A stretch of DNA of 64,000 nt from JACCZX01 sp963791315 (lineage in GTDB: Bacteria > Pseudomonadota > Gammaproteobacteria > Burkholderiales > Burkholderiaceae_F): contig CAWBRQ010000015.1 in the NCBI GenBank assembly GCA_963791315.1, forward strand, positions 1-64,000, given 5' to 3'. Under the pieces are notes generated by a model. That model was given only the letters and a program-made list of their open reading frames with translations, had not been told where the DNA came from and did no database searches. Positions 8,811-18,684 of this stretch are shown one piece after another (position 1 is the first letter of the stretch; each line of letters begins with the position of its first letter). A program made the translations under genes and the position numbers.

Positions 8811-9965
8811 TCAAACCTTGAGTGCCCTGCGGTAAACAGCAATCGTCTCTTTCGCGCACCGTTCCCAAGAAAAGAGAGCTGCCTGCTTCAGCGATGCAGC
8901 GGCTTTTTGTAGCCAGAACGCTTTGTCGTCAATGAGTCGATTCATCGCATTTCGGAGAGCGTCGGTATCCATCGGATCGTGCATCACTGCCGCATCACCC
9001 GCGACTTCGGGCAGCGATGAGACGTTGGAAATGATCACTGGTGTGCCGCATGCCATCGCTTCAAGCGGGGGTAGGCCAAAGCCTTCATAGAGTGACGGAT
9101 ATACGAGTGCGGTCGCCCCCGAATACAGGTCGGCCAACTGGTCATCCGTGACGAAGCCAAGCGGCCTCACCTCCCCTCGTTCGACCGGCGCCTTCAATTC
9201 GCCCTCCAACCGCGAGGTCAGCCAACCTCTCATGCCCACTAGAACCAGCGGGAACCTGCGTCGAATTGCCTCCGGCAGTCCGGCGTGAGCTCTGACCGCC
9301 GTCTCGACGTTCTTGCGTGGCTCCAAGGTGCCGACGACCAAAAAATAACTGCGTTGCTGCAAATTGTGTTTAGACAGAGTTCCCGCACGGGTCGCCTCGT
9401 CACGCGGCTTGAACATGCTGCGCGGAGCGAGCAAGGTAGTTGTAACCCGATCCGCAGGTACTCCGAACTCCTCAATCACCTCCCGACGTATGAAGTCCGA
9501 GTCGGTGATCACATGTTGCACTCTCTCGAGCGCGAGGGGCAGGATCCGGTTCATGATCGCTACGCGCTCCTTCGGATGAGTTTCCGGATAGCGAATCCAC
9601 GAAAGATCATGAATCGAGACCACCGTCGGGCCAGCGAACCGAAGCGGAAGAAAATTCGGTTCGTGATAAACCGACACGTGCCGATGTTGTGCTCCAGAAT
9701 GAAACTTCCACCCTTGCAAAGCGCGACTTACCAAGTAAGGGTGGGGCACGAATTTCTTAATGAAGGCCTTGATCGGCCCGAGCGAGGGGAACGGTTCTGT
9801 CCTGACTTCCTTGCTCCATCTGGCTATGTAAAAAATATTTAGATCGACCTCGCCCGAAGCGATCAAGTTTTCCGCGAGATTCTTGGTGTATTGGCCGATC
9901 CCTGTCAGCGGCGAGAGTAACGCCGCGCCGTTCAGACCGACGACCAGCCGGTTAGCCGGCGTCAC
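8811..9965 (-). CDS. Glycosyltransferase family 4, mannosyl/rhamnosyl-transferase type
   Basis: This intact 384-residue GT-B enzyme has an N-terminal acceptor loop P-L-T-G-I-G-Q-Y-T (19-27), V-Y-H-E-P-N-F-L-P near 99 and S-I-H-D-L-S-W at 117-123. The donor domain begins V-G-T-L-E-P-R-K-N at 211-219 and carries the EX7E pair E294 and E302 in E-G-F-G-L-P-P-L-E-A-M. This layout is common in WbpY/MtfB-like mannosyltransferases and rhamnosyltransferases of O-antigen loci. GDP-Man, GDP-6-deoxyhexose and dTDP-Rha can all be made in the cell. The donor is an inference. The GTG start overlaps the upstream methyltransferase stop by GTGA. Confidence 0.85.
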   Translation of the reverse strand: MTPANRLVVGLNGAALLSPLTGIGQYTKNLAENLIASGEVDLNIFYIARWSKEVRTEPFPSLGPIKAFIKKFVPHPYLVSRALQGWKFHSGAQHRHVSVYHEPNFLPLRFAGPTVVSIHDLSWIRYPETHPKERVAIMNRILPLALERVQHVITDSDFIRREVIEEFGVPADRVTTTLLAPRSMFKPRDEATRAGTLSKHNLQQRSYFLVVGTLEPRKNVETAVRAHAGLPEAIRRRFPLVLVGMRGWLTSRLEGELKAPVERGEVRPLGFVTDDQLADLYSGATALVYPSLYEGFGLPPLEAMACGTPVIISNVSSLPEVAGDAAVMHDPMDTDALRNAMNRLIDDKAFWLQKAAASLKQAALFSWERCAKETIAVYRRALKV

Positions 9966-10496
9966 TTGACGACTCGAAGATCAAAGAAGATTTGATAAAG
10001 CGGATAAATGAAGGCAAATCTTGATTCGTAGTACTCCTTGTTTCGGTTTGCCCAATCAAGCAACCAGCGATGCGGTCCCCTGCGCTTCGACTTCTCTTCC
10101 CGATCGTATTCGCAGGCGACTAGTTCAAATCGGGTCTTGCTGTAGCCGAATTTGAATGCTCGGCTGCCCTCGATAAAGTAGTCGAACGACTTCGATGTGA
10201 AGGCACGCTTGTGGGTCGGGTCAGAATAAAAGTTCACGCTACTCATGAAAGGTCCAGACACTTCAACGATGGCTCCAGGGCGGGCAATGCGCCAGATTTC
10301 CTCGACGGCTCGAACGAAATCGTCGAGGTGTTCGAGAACGTCACGGCAAAGGATGCGGTCCCACTCGCTATCAGCGAACGGGTACGGGAAACGTGTTGAG
10401 GTCATGGAAAATATCGGCTTGCGATCCGCGAATGATGTCGATGCCGACTGCGCCTGGAGTCTTGTTGAATCCGCAGCCAAGCTCTAGAACTTTCAT
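9962..10496 (-). CDS. SAM-dependent methyltransferase, type 11 (one frameshift)
   Basis: The start at 10496 reads M-K-V-L-E-L-G-C-G-F-N-K, the SAM-binding motif I at the very N-terminus, followed by V-G-I-D-I and D-I-F-H-D-L-N. An extra C in the C-run near 10388 breaks the frame, which resumes with Y-P-F-A-D-S-E-W-D-R-I-L-C-R-D-V-L-E-H-L and R-P-G-A-I-V-E-V. The protein has about 177 residues, short but normal for this group, which modifies sugars or carrier-linked glycans. Its stop overlaps the start of the GT4 gene, so the two are probably translated together. The acceptor is unknown. Confidence 0.75.
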
Positions 10497-10534
10497 CTAG
10501 TGCACTGTTCGTTCGCAGCTACTTGCCACTGTGA

Positions 10535-11273
10535 TTATTTCGTCACTACGCAGATCCCGCCGTCCCTAAGGCGCCGATCTGCCATCAAGCGAGCCGCCCG
10601 TACTGACCGCCGCCACCAGGGCAGCTGTTCGCGAGAGACCTGGGCAAGGTTAATTCCGTACATCACGAGAATTGCCAGCGGTCGGATCCACTAGAAACTC
10701 GAAGTGAGAAAAGCCAATAGAAGCACATAGATCGCGGACGTGCGATGGCGGCATGTCTTTTTCTGTGACGCCGTACAACTTCATTGCCTGAATCGCGTCG
10801 GGACTGACGGAATGACCAACGCCCGGTTCATGCGTCACCAGAATGCCGCCTGGCCGCAAGGCTCGATAAACACATTGCAAGGCCGCGCGCTCGTCGACGG
10901 CGTGGTGCAGCGAGTCGTAGAAAACGGCACAGTCGAATGGTTCGTCGAACGCGAGTGACTCGTAGTCGGACACTACAAACTCAAGCTCGGTCGCTTCGTA
11001 CCGTGCTTTGTTGCGGCGTGCGTAGTCAATCATGTCCGGCGCGATGTCCTGTCCCACGACCCGGTAACCGCGTCGAGCGAAGAAAGCGCTGGTCCACCCT
11101 GTCCCACACCCCAGGTCCAGCAGTCGGGCGGGTGGTGGCGGCATCAGACTCATGATGAAGCCCATATCGACCAGGTTCTTCGAGCACGTGAAGTGCGAAA
11201 ACGGCTTGTCGTAGGCGCTAACAGCTGCCTCTTCGCCAATTGTCTTCATGTAATCAATTTCGCCCTGCTTCAT
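10535..11273 (-). CDS. Class I SAM-dependent methyltransferase (one frameshift near the 3' end)
   Basis: The protein starts M-K-Q-G-E-I-D-Y-M-K, has an aromatic N-terminal region and then the SAM motif L-L-D-L-G-C-G-T-G at 51-59. Y-D-S-L-H-H-A-V-D and L-R-P-G-G-I-L-V-T-H-E-P follow. The first frame stops at 10650, but another frame continues with G-I-N-L-A-Q-V-S-R-E-Q-L-P-W-W and ends G-G-I-C-V-V-T-K before a TAA at 10535-10537. I therefore place a frameshift near 10670 and a total of about 245 residues. The N-terminal 40 residues are echoed in the stump at 6064-6198. The ATG overlaps the upstream gene's stop as ATGA. Confidence 0.72.
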
Positions 11274-12165
11274 TGACCACGCTCCCGTTGGATCTTCGCC
11301 GAACGACTGCTCAAGTGATTTGCAAGGAAAGACAGGGACGACGGATGGCCCGATCGTAGGGCAGTCAGATAAAAGCGGGCCGGTTGGTAGAGCTCTGCGG
11401 GGTGGCGCAGCTCGAATTGGTCTGCCAAGTCAGCGCGAACGAAGAACGCATTTGTGCCAGCTAGGTTGCAGCAGACAAGTCTATATCGAGTGCCGAGCGC
11501 TTGCTACCCATGCACCTAGTGAAGCACCGTGGTAGTCGTCGTGCTTCCAAGTGTGAACCGGATCGTATTTCACGCACTGCGCCATCGGATACGGGAACTT
11601 CGCGTTGTATTCGACGACTAGCACTTTAGGAGCTATTGCTTCGGCGGCGAGTGTTACCGGAAGATCGTTGCCGTCAATGTCGATCGAAAGAAGATCAACG
11701 CGTTTGCGGCGCACCCAGCGCTGTTAGTTCTTGACGCAGCAGGTTCGCGACGTTTTCCTTCGTGACGTGGCAGCTGGTAATTCGAAGCGCCGTTGTCGAG
11801 TCGGCGAGTGCGTCGAGAATCGACGCAACATTCGCAGCGTCGGCGTCGATCCAGACACCCCTCCAATCCTTCAGCAGAAGGTAATGCGTATTGTTCTCGT
11901 TTCCATCGCCGCAACCGATTTCTACGAATGTGCCGCGCTCGAGACGGAGGCGATCGCAGATCGTCTCGATGATGCCGTCTTCGTCGGACTGCGAGTAAAC
12001 CTTGAAGCCTCGGGCCGCCGGATTGTCTGGCATCAACGTACACAGCTCACGGCGCAACTGTGTCATCTCGCGCGCCAGCTGCAACTGCAGATGCGCGTCG
12101 GTCGACGCGGCCACGGCTGTCGACCGACCATCTAACAAATCGCGAACGAGCCGCTTGAGATCCAA
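11270..12165 (-). CDS. FkbM-like methyltransferase-fold protein (two frameshifts)
   Basis: A TTG at 12165 opens M-D-L-K-R-L-V-R-D-L-L-D-G. Then come Y-S-Q-S-D-E-D-G-I-I-E-T-I, F-V-E-I-G-C-G-D-G-N-E-N-N-T and the acidic W-I-D-A-D, as in FkbM-related SAM methyltransferases. A shift near 11700 leads to D-L-L-S-I-D-I-D-G-N-D and V-V-E-Y-N-A-K-F-P. A second near 11510 gives A-G-T-N-A-F-F-V-R-A-D-L and the end at 11270-11272. The total is about 297 residues. The stop overlaps the next methyltransferase ATG. The N-E-N-N-T-H-Y and D-I-D-G-N-D pair is typical of a subgroup common in polysaccharide loci. Its substrate is not known to me. Confidence 0.7.
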
Positions 12166-12186
12166 AGTAGTCGCCAGGATCAGCGT

Positions 12187-13695
12187 TTACGGGACGGAGA
12201 AGGAGATAACTTTCTGGAGTGGTTCTAACAGGCGGATCTCATCAGGAGAAAGCATTTGGAAGATAACACGCACCAGGAAAAAGGCCACCCAAGCCGAGCG
12301 CCCACCAGAGCTAGTGTCCACCAGTCAATAACGAAACCGTCAGCGGCAAAGAGGACCAGTGCCTGCGTCGCAACGCCGAGCGATATGCCGGCCCAGAACC
12401 GCGACTGTGCTGCCCACTTGCCCAAATCGAGCGCGCGTCTCGCGAAAGAACTAAAAATCAGAGACGTAGACATTGCGACAAGGATGGCGCCGACAGCACC
12501 CAGCAGACCGTATGTCGGGACAAGCGTGATGATGCCGCCGACCACGAGTCCTGCCGTCAGCCAGGAGAAACGGGCGGCCAGTGCCGAGCGCCCGCTGGCG
12601 GCAAGCACGTGTCCAACCGGAACGGCGAATGCGGGTATTGCGAATGCAACTAGCAGCACTTGGAAGGCGAGCACGAGATCGGGTGTGCCGTAGACGCCAA
12701 GCCAAAGTTTCAGGAACGGTTGCGCGAGCCACAGCGCGGGAAGAAGTAGGGGTATGACCACGACGGCAACAGCGCGGTCAAGCGCCTGGAGCAGGGCGCC
12801 CACCTGGTCGCGTGCTCCATTTACGTGCAGCGCGGAAGCATGTGGAAACGCGAAAGAGGTGATCGCGACGACAGCAGCGAGCGGTTTATTCGCAACATTG
12901 GCGCATAGCGCGTACGCACCCGCGATGGCCGGTGAGCCAAATGACGAAATGAGTATTCGATCCGCCTGAAAGGCGATGGCGCTGGCTATCTGTGCGACGA
13001 ACATGCCGCCTGCAAAATGCATGTCCCGCGCGGGAATCGACACCTTTAAGCGATAGCTGCGAATGCCAGCGAACCCGCGATGCACGCCAAAAGTCAACAG
13101 TACCGCGGTCGAGTGCTGACCAGAATTCCCAGAAGCGACGATTTCTCGCAGCGGATGGCCGGCACGGATCAGCATTAAAGCTCCGATCCAGAGAACAACG
13201 GTAGCCAGCGTCTGCGCCGCGGTAAGCAAAGCAAAGGATTGCGATGCACGCGCGACAAGAGCAGGCACGGTCGTAGCAAGACTTACGGCACCCCATAGAG
13301 CGCACCACCGAATCAGCTCTCGCGCCGCTTCGGGTCCGAGCGGGACGGTGAAGCCCAGCCTATCCGCAAGCCATCCCGATGCACCCGCCACGATCGTGCC
13401 GAACAGCAAGGCGACTACGCAGAAAGCCAAAGTGTAGGAAAAGAGGATGCCGCTTCCATCGATCTGCGCTTGCCTCAAAGTCAGCGGCAAATTGACGAAC
13501 CGCGCTCAGAGCAAGACCGAAATCAAATTGAGTTGCGATGACAGGAGTCACCAGCAGAATCATCAGGATGCCAAAGCGCTCCGGTCCCAGTAGATGGAGC
13601 AGGCGAGGCGTCAACAGGAACACCACGATCAAGGGCAACAGCCAGCTTGCAAGACCCCAGAACGCCCGAGCTGAAAAGCGGCCGAGGCTATTCAT
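12187..13695 (-). CDS. Wzx-like polysaccharide flippase, MVF/MATE type (two or more frameshifts)
   Basis: The polytopic membrane protein of about 500 residues starts at ATG 13695 with L-A-S-W-L-L-P-L-I-V-V-F-L-L-T-P-R-L-L. G-P-E-R-F-G-I-L, the usual first-loop pattern of O-antigen flippases, and F-D-F-G-L-A-L-S-A-V-R-Q follow. A shift near 13465 leads to the long second frame with about ten further hydrophobic helices, including Q-A-D-R-I-L-I-S-S-F-G near the middle. A shift near 12300 restores the C-terminus L-S-P-D-E-I-R-L-L-E-P-L, stopping at 12187-12189. Such proteins translocate undecaprenyl-PP-linked repeat units. No clear Wzy polymerase is visible nearby, although an ABC exporter is also encoded in the locus. 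Confidence 0.8.
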
Positions 13696-13719
13696 CGGCG
13701 ATGCACTGTTGATCGAGTT

Positions 13720-14209
13720 CTATGGTGTGCTCGCCCGTATCCGCTTCAGTAGCGTTGTCGTGGAGACGTTGTGCATGAAAGGAATTGCCACCGCTGTCCC
13801 GCCCCACTTTTTGACAGCTGCTGCTTCCGGAACGGTAGCCATGTCATAGTCGCCTCCCTTGACGTAGATCTCTGGGCGCACAATTTCGAGCACCGCTAAC
13901 GGCACCTTTGCAGTGAACACGGTGACAATGCTCACCGACTCGAGAGCCGCCAATACTGCCGCGCGGTTAGCTTCGTTGTTCACGGGGCGGTCCTCACCTT
14001 TGCTGAGCTGCCGGACCGAAACATCGCTGTTGACAGCGACAACCAGTGATGCCCCCAGCGCGCGTGCCTGTGCAAGATAAGTCACATGACCGCGATGCAA
14101 GATATCGAATACGCCGTTGGTCAGCACGATCGGGCGCGCAAGCCGCGCCACCGCAGCTGCGAGGCTGTCTGCCGGTCACGATTTTTCGCTCGAAATCGAT
14201 CGTCGTCAT
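13720..14209 (-). CDS. hldE2: D-glycero-beta-D-manno-heptose 1-phosphate adenylyltransferase (one frameshift)
   Basis: This enzyme (RfaE domain II) transfers AMP from ATP to heptose 1-phosphate, giving ADP-D-glycero-D-manno-heptose. The start at 14209 reads M-T-T-I-D-F-E-R-K-I-V. An extra base near 14162 interrupts it, then L-A-R-P-I-V-L-T-N-G-V-F-D-I-L-H-R-G-H-V is restored, the nucleotidyltransferase H-x-G-H signature. Y-V-K-G-G-D-Y-D and the C-terminal S-T-T-T-L-L-K-R-I-R complete the domain in about 162 residues. In many proteobacteria this domain is fused to the kinase (HldE); here it is a separate gene, with hldD and gmhB lying between the two parts. Confidence 0.88.
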
Positions 14210-14802
14210 GGCGCGCTTGCAAGCAAGCTGACTGCATCATGGAATTCAACGCTCGCGGCGGCTTGCTGCAGATTGCTGAACTCCGCGATTGAAAGCCCTG
14301 CGATATCAGGTGGCGCGGGTCGCGACGATCCGTTGGTCCCCAGCAGATAGCGCAACGGAACGCCGGCCGCTGCCGCGGCCTGCAGATCGGATACTCGATC
14401 GCCGAACATCGCACTGCGCGCCAAGTCAAGATCGAGCTCGCGCGCAGCACGCAGCAACATGCCGGGCGCGGGTTTGCGACAGTCGCACTCACATCGATAG
14501 CGACCGAACGCCTCGGTGGGATGGTGCGGACAGTAAAAAACACCGTCGATGTGGACCGAGTGCTGTTCGAAGCGATCACTCATCCACCGCGTGAGGGCTA
14601 GAAAGTCACTTTCCGAATACAGACCACGGCCGATGCCGGACTGGTTGGTGATGACCACCAATGCGAATCCCATGCGCTGGAGCGCCGCCGCTCCTTCAAA
14701 CACGCCGGCTACAAACTCGAAGTCCTCGGATCGAAACACGTAACCGCGATCCGTGTTGACGACGCCGTCGCGATCGAGAAAAGCCGCAGGACGCAGGCTC
14801 AT
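14206..14802 (-). CDS. gmhB: D-glycero-beta-D-manno-heptose-1,7-bisphosphate 7-phosphatase
   Basis: This HAD-superfamily phosphatase has the nucleophile motif F-L-D-R-D-G-V-V-N with D10 and D12 when the start is ATG at 14802. V-I-T-N-Q-S-G-I-G-R-G follows (motif II), then a zinc-binding cluster C-P-H-H-P then C-E-C-D-C-R-K-P, and M-F-G-D-R-V-S-D-L (motif IV). The start overlaps the hldD stop as ATGA, and the stop overlaps the hldE2 start. The 198 residues fit the family. With hldE1, hldD and hldE2 it covers four of the five ADP-heptose steps; the isomerase gmhA is not in the window. A histidinol-phosphatase-like role is unlikely in this context. Confidence 0.9.
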   Translation of the reverse strand: MSLRPAAFLDRDGVVNTDRGYVFRSEDFEFVAGVFEGAAALQRMGFALVVITNQSGIGRGLYSESDFLALTRWMSDRFEQHSVHIDGVFYCPHHPTEAFGRYRCECDCRKPAPGMLLRAARELDLDLARSAMFGDRVSDLQAAAAAGVPLRYLLGTNGSSRPAPPDIAGLSIAEFSNLQQAAASVEFHDAVSLLASAP

Positions 14803-15797
14803 GCCGACGGGGGACGCGCCAGCAGCCAATTCACATAGCTCGCGGTGCCCGACTCAACCGTTCGAAACGCTATATCGCAGCCTGCTGCGCGCAATTGCGT
14901 GAGGTCTGCTTGCGTAAATGCCTGGTACTTCGAGATTAGCGCATCAGGAATGCTGATGTACTCGATCGCTTCCTCAGCCACTAACTGCTGCAGAGCGAGC
15001 GGCGGATCGCCACGTGAGGTGCGCAACGTATTGATGACGGCTGCTGCGACATCGTTAAAACTTTGAGCTCGCCCAGTGCCGACGTTGTAGATGCCGGAGA
15101 CGGGATGTTTCCAAAAGTGCAGATTGACGTCGACGACGTCGCCCACATGGACAAAGTCGCGGCGCTGTTCGCCGTTTTTGTAACCGTGACTGGCCTCGAA
15201 GAGCCTGACGCGTCCCTGCTCGCGAAGCTGATTGAACGCATGGAACGCGACCGATGCCATTCGCCCCTTGTGTGATTCGCGCGGTCCGTACACATTGAAA
15301 TACCGCAGACCCACCACCGGAGCTTGAAGGTTGGCCAAATGCCGCCGGACGACTGCATCAAATAAGAATTTCGAATAGCCATAAATGTTGAGCGGCCGTT
15401 CGTATGCTCGATCTTCTACAAAGACGGGCCCACGTCCATAGACGGACGCCGATGACGCATAAATCAGCGGCACCTTCAGCTCCTGGCACCAACGAAACAA
15501 CTCGAGTGAGAAGCGGTAGTTGTTCTCGATAACGTAGCGCCCATCAGTGGCCATCGTGTCTGAACAAGCGCCTTGATGAAAAACAACGTCGGCGCGCGGC
15601 AGGGTGCGACGCCTCAGAGCATCGATAAACTCGTGCTTGTCCAGATAATCGGCAACGTCGCAGTCGACCAAATTGTGAAACTTGTCGGCCTGCGCCAGGT
15701 GATCGACAGCGACGATGTCGCGCTCGCCCTGTTCATTCAGCGCCTTGACGTTATTGGCGCCAATGAAGCCCGCCGCGCCGGTCACAATGATCGTCAC
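14799..15797 (-). CDS. hldD: ADP-L-glycero-D-manno-heptose-6-epimerase
   Basis: HldD inverts C-6 of ADP-heptose, the last step before the core heptosyltransferases. The intact 332-residue SDR protein has T-G-A-A-G-F-I-G-A-N-N near the N-terminus. The family-specific H-Q-G-A-C-S-D-T is present, as are S-S-A-S-V-Y-G-R-G-P, Y-G-Y-S-K for the Y-x-x-x-K pair, R-Y-F-N-V-Y-G-P-R-E and G-E-Q-R-R-D-F-V-H. These are hallmark HldD motifs. It overlaps hldE1 upstream and gmhB downstream by 4 bases each, so the heptose genes form one translationally coupled block. Confidence 0.93.
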   Translation of the reverse strand: MTIIVTGAAGFIGANNVKALNEQGERDIVAVDHLAQADKFHNLVDCDVADYLDKHEFIDALRRRTLPRADVVFHQGACSDTMATDGRYVIENNYRFSLELFRWCQELKVPLIYASSASVYGRGPVFVEDRAYERPLNIYGYSKFLFDAVVRRHLANLQAPVVGLRYFNVYGPRESHKGRMASVAFHAFNQLREQGRVRLFEASHGYKNGEQRRDFVHVGDVVDVNLHFWKHPVSGIYNVGTGRAQSFNDVAAAVINTLRTSRGDPPLALQQLVAEEAIEYISIPDALISKYQAFTQADLTQLRAAGCDIAFRTVESGTASYVNWLLARPPSA

Positions 15798-16748
15798 GGC
15801 GAAGCACCTGCGTTGGAGCCAAACAGTTCGTCGTATGAGACGGTCGCCGAGCCGAACTTGGACACTGCGATACCACCCGCGCGATTGGCGGCCACGACGG
15901 CATCTCGTAGCGATGCGCCGGATGCAACCATCGCCGCCGCTACCGCGATCACCGTGTCGCCTGCGCCGCTTACGTCGTACACCTCACGCGCTTCCGCAGA
16001 CACCGACCATGCCCCCTGATCGGTGAAGAGCGTCATACCATCCTCGCTGCGCGTCAGCAGCAATGCTTGCAGGCCGAGTCTTTGTCTGAGACGTTGTGCA
16101 CGCGTTTCAAGATCGGCTTCATCACGCCAGCGCCCAACAACCTCGCGCAATTCTGCTCGGTTCGGTGTCAGGACCGTCGCCCCGGCATAAGCCGAGTAGT
16201 CGTCACCCTTGGGGTCAACAAAAACCGGCATCCCCGCCTTTGCGCGCCATCGTGATTAACTTTGCGATATGCGCCAGACCGCCTTTGCCGTAGTCAGACA
16301 GCACGACGAGCTGGTAGCGCGGCATCAGCAGTTCAAATGCGTGAAGGTGCTTCAGAAGAACATCTTCCCGAGGCGTTTGCTCAAAATCTGCGCGCAGCAT
16401 TTGCTGGTGACGACCGATCACGCGCAGCTTGACCGTGGTCGTAAGCTCCGGCTCCAAGTGGATGTGAGGCTCGATTTGCGAGGAGGCGATAAGCGCCGAA
16501 ATTGCCCGGCCGGGCTCGTCATCTCCGACGGCCGCTAATAACCCCGCTGCAGCACCAATGGCAGTCACATTGCGCGCGACGTTTGCAGCACCACCAAGCC
16601 TTTCTTCTGAATGATGTATGCGCACCACCGGCACTGGAGCTTCGGGTGATATTCGCTCGACATCTCCAAACCAATAACGATCGAGCATAACGTCCCCGAC
16701 CACCAGCACTTTGGCTGCATGCAAGGCGGCGGCCGACGGTACTTTCAT
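15794..16748 (-). CDS. hldE1: D-glycero-beta-D-manno-heptose-7-phosphate kinase (one frameshift)
   Basis: This PfkB-family kinase (RfaE domain I) makes heptose 1,7-bisphosphate. From ATG 16748 it reads V-L-V-V-G-D-V-M-L-D-R-Y-W, then S-P-E-A-P-V-P-V-V and L-G-G-A-A-N-V-A-R-N, which bind substrate. Extra C residues in the run at 16232-16235 shift the frame. The second part has V-D-P-K-G-D-D-Y, L-T-P-N-R-A-E-L and the catalytic anion-hole motif D-V-S-G-A-G-D-T-V. The start overlaps the rmd stop by ATGA, and the stop overlaps hldD. The joined length of about 317 residues is normal for a stand-alone kinase domain. Confidence 0.88.
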
Positions 16749-17635
16749 GCGTGCTCTGCTGTGGGGTCCAGCATCCATCGTAGAGTTGCTTCAAAGTCGG
16801 AGTAACGCAACGGCCCAATCGCCTGTATGAGGCGATGACTGCTACCAACCATTCGCCGGATTTCATTTCTACGCACCAAGGACGCGTTGACTTTCGTCGC
16901 TGGGCGGTGGCCGGTAATTCGCGTCAGATCATCCAGAATGCTGGCAAGGCTACGTCCAACACCCGAGGCGATATTGACAGCCTGAGATTGCAAGGGAGAC
17001 TCGAGTAGTCGCACGTAAGCGTCAGCTACCGAGCGGACATCGAGAAAGTCGCGCTCCACGTCCATGTTGCCGAGCTCGATCACGGGTGCCTTGCGCCGAA
17101 AATGATCAATCAGCTTCGGTATCAGGAACTGGGCGGCCTGTCCTCGGCCAATGTAATTAAACGGTCGAGTAATAAGAATTGGAAGGCGGTCAAAAAAGCT
17201 GTGCGCCATGAATTCCATTGCTAACTTGCTGCACGCATAGTGACTGATCGGCGCATGCGGTGTGCTTTCAGTGATCGGGTCCTCGGTTGCATTGCCATAA
17301 ACCTGCGATGTGCTGGCCAACACCACTTTACGCAAACGCGGAGCAACCCGCTCCAGCGCGGACAGTAATGATGTTGTGCCAACCGTGTTCACTGCATAGA
17401 CTGCTGCGGCATTCTGATGCGCAACGAAGCTAATGGCCGCCAAGTGAATGACGTACTCGGGCTGAGTTGCCTGCACCAGCGTCGCAATCGAGGCTTCCTT
17501 CAGCAGGTCAAATGCAGGCTCGGAAGCTCGAACCACTTCGTATCCACGCTGCTCCAATAGCGGCGCGAGATGAATGCCGGTAAAACCGCTAAGCCCGGTA
17601 ACGAGTACGCGGCCCTTACTAGAAGGAGAAGCCAC
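16745..17635 (-). CDS. rmd: GDP-4-keto-6-deoxymannose reductase-like NAD(P)-dependent SDR
   Basis: This intact 296-residue protein has T-G-L-S-G-F-T-G-I-H-L at the N-terminus, A-S-T-S-Q-V-Y-G-N at the serine position and a catalytic Y-A-C-S-K. H-L-A-A-I-S-F-V-A-H is typical of the Rmd branch, which reduces the Gmd product to GDP-D-rhamnose. It follows gmd directly with a 17-base overlap, supporting that pairing. GDP-6-deoxy-D-talose formation by a Tld-type enzyme uses the same substrate and fold and cannot be excluded. The downstream neighbour is hldE1, overlapping by 4 bases. Confidence 0.82.
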   Translation of the reverse strand: MASPSSKGRVLVTGLSGFTGIHLAPLLEQRGYEVVRASEPAFDLLKEASIATLVQATQPEYVIHLAAISFVAHQNAAAVYAVNTVGTTSLLSALERVAPRLRKVVLASTSQVYGNATEDPITESTPHAPISHYACSKLAMEFMAHSFFDRLPILITRPFNYIGRGQAAQFLIPKLIDHFRRKAPVIELGNMDVERDFLDVRSVADAYVRLLESPLQSQAVNIASGVGRSLASILDDLTRITGHRPATKVNASLVRRNEIRRMVGSSHRLIQAIGPLRYSDFEATLRWMLDPTAEHA

Positions 17636-18653
17636 TCGTATTCCGACGCAGGTCGGCTTCGACCATCATTGCGCACAGCGACTCAAGCGAAGTCTTCGGC
17701 GCCCATCCGAAGGCATTCCGCGCTTTCGACGAATCTCCGATCAGCAGATCGACTTCGGCGAGGCGATAGAAGCGCGGATCTATGCGGGCGACCACCTTGT
17801 CCGTCCCGTCGACGACGCCGGTTTCCTTAACCCCATTGCCGCGCCAATTGATGCGCATTCCGACAGCTTGGAACGCCAGTGTCACAAAGTCCCTTACGGT
17901 CTCCGTCCTGCCCGTGGCAAGCACAAACGTATCAGGCTCGGACAGCTGAAGCATCAGGTGCATGCCTTCGACATACTCCTTTGCGTAGCCCCAATCGCGC
18001 TTCGCATCCAGATTGCCGAGTTCGAGGCAGTCGAGCTTTCCGAGTTTGATCTTGGCAACGCCGTCGGTGATCTTGCGAGTTACGAACTCGCGGCCTCGTA
18101 GCGGCGACTCATGATTGAAAAGCAGGCCACTCGCGGCGAAGATGCCGTAAGACTCGCGATAGTTCACCGTCATCCAGTGCGCATACAGCTTGGCTACGCC
18201 ATAAGGGCTGCGCGGGTAAAACGGCGTGTGCTCGGTCTGTGGCACCTGTTGCACCTTGCCGAACATCTCCGACGTCGACGCCTGGTAGAAACGAATGTTC
18301 TTATCCACGATGCGGATTGCTTCCAGCAGGTGTAGTGCACCGATTCCGGTGATTTGCGCCGTCGTGACTGGCTGCTCAAACGAGACGCCGACAAAACTTT
18401 GCGCAGCAAGGTTGTAGATCTCCGCTGGCTGCGCGCGTTTGACGAGATTTATGGTGGCACCCAAGTCGGTAAGGTCGTACTCCACTAGTTCGAGCTGCGG
18501 GTGACGTTCGATCCCCAGCTCCTCGATGCGCCAGAAATTGACGGAGCTTGTCCGGCGGTAGGTGCCGACCACTCGATAGCCCTTGTCTAACAAAAGCTGC
18601 GCAAGGTATGCACCGTCCTGACCGGAAATTCCGGTAACGATCGCGGTTTTCAT
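17619..18653 (-). CDS. gmd: GDP-mannose 4,6-dehydratase
   Basis: Gmd converts GDP-mannose to GDP-4-keto-6-deoxymannose. From ATG 18653 the 344-residue protein reads M-K-T-A-I-V-T-G-I-S-G-Q-D-G-A-Y-L-A, then V-V-G-T-Y-R-R-T-S-S. A-A-Q-S-F-V-G-V-S-F, Q-A-S-T-S-E-M-F-G and Y-G-V-A-K (catalytic Y-x-x-x-K) follow, then L-F-N-H-E-S-P-L-R-G and R-D-W-G-Y-A-K-E-Y-V. These are diagnostic of Gmd. In-frame codons extend upstream but lack Gmd homology, so the internal ATG is preferred. ManC and the phosphomannomutase 35-40 kb away supply GDP-mannose. Confidence 0.95.
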   Translation of the reverse strand: MKTAIVTGISGQDGAYLAQLLLDKGYRVVGTYRRTSSVNFWRIEELGIERHPQLELVEYDLTDLGATINLVKRAQPAEIYNLAAQSFVGVSFEQPVTTAQITGIGALHLLEAIRIVDKNIRFYQASTSEMFGKVQQVPQTEHTPFYPRSPYGVAKLYAHWMTVNYRESYGIFAASGLLFNHESPLRGREFVTRKITDGVAKIKLGKLDCLELGNLDAKRDWGYAKEYVEGMHLMLQLSEPDTFVLATGRTETVRDFVTLAFQAVGMRINWRGNGVKETGVVDGTDKVVARIDPRFYRLAEVDLLIGDSSKARNAFGWAPKTSLESLCAMMVEADLRRNTSGFSF

Positions 18654-18684
18654 CGCCAAAAGGTCCAAGCCATGGGTGGCATCG

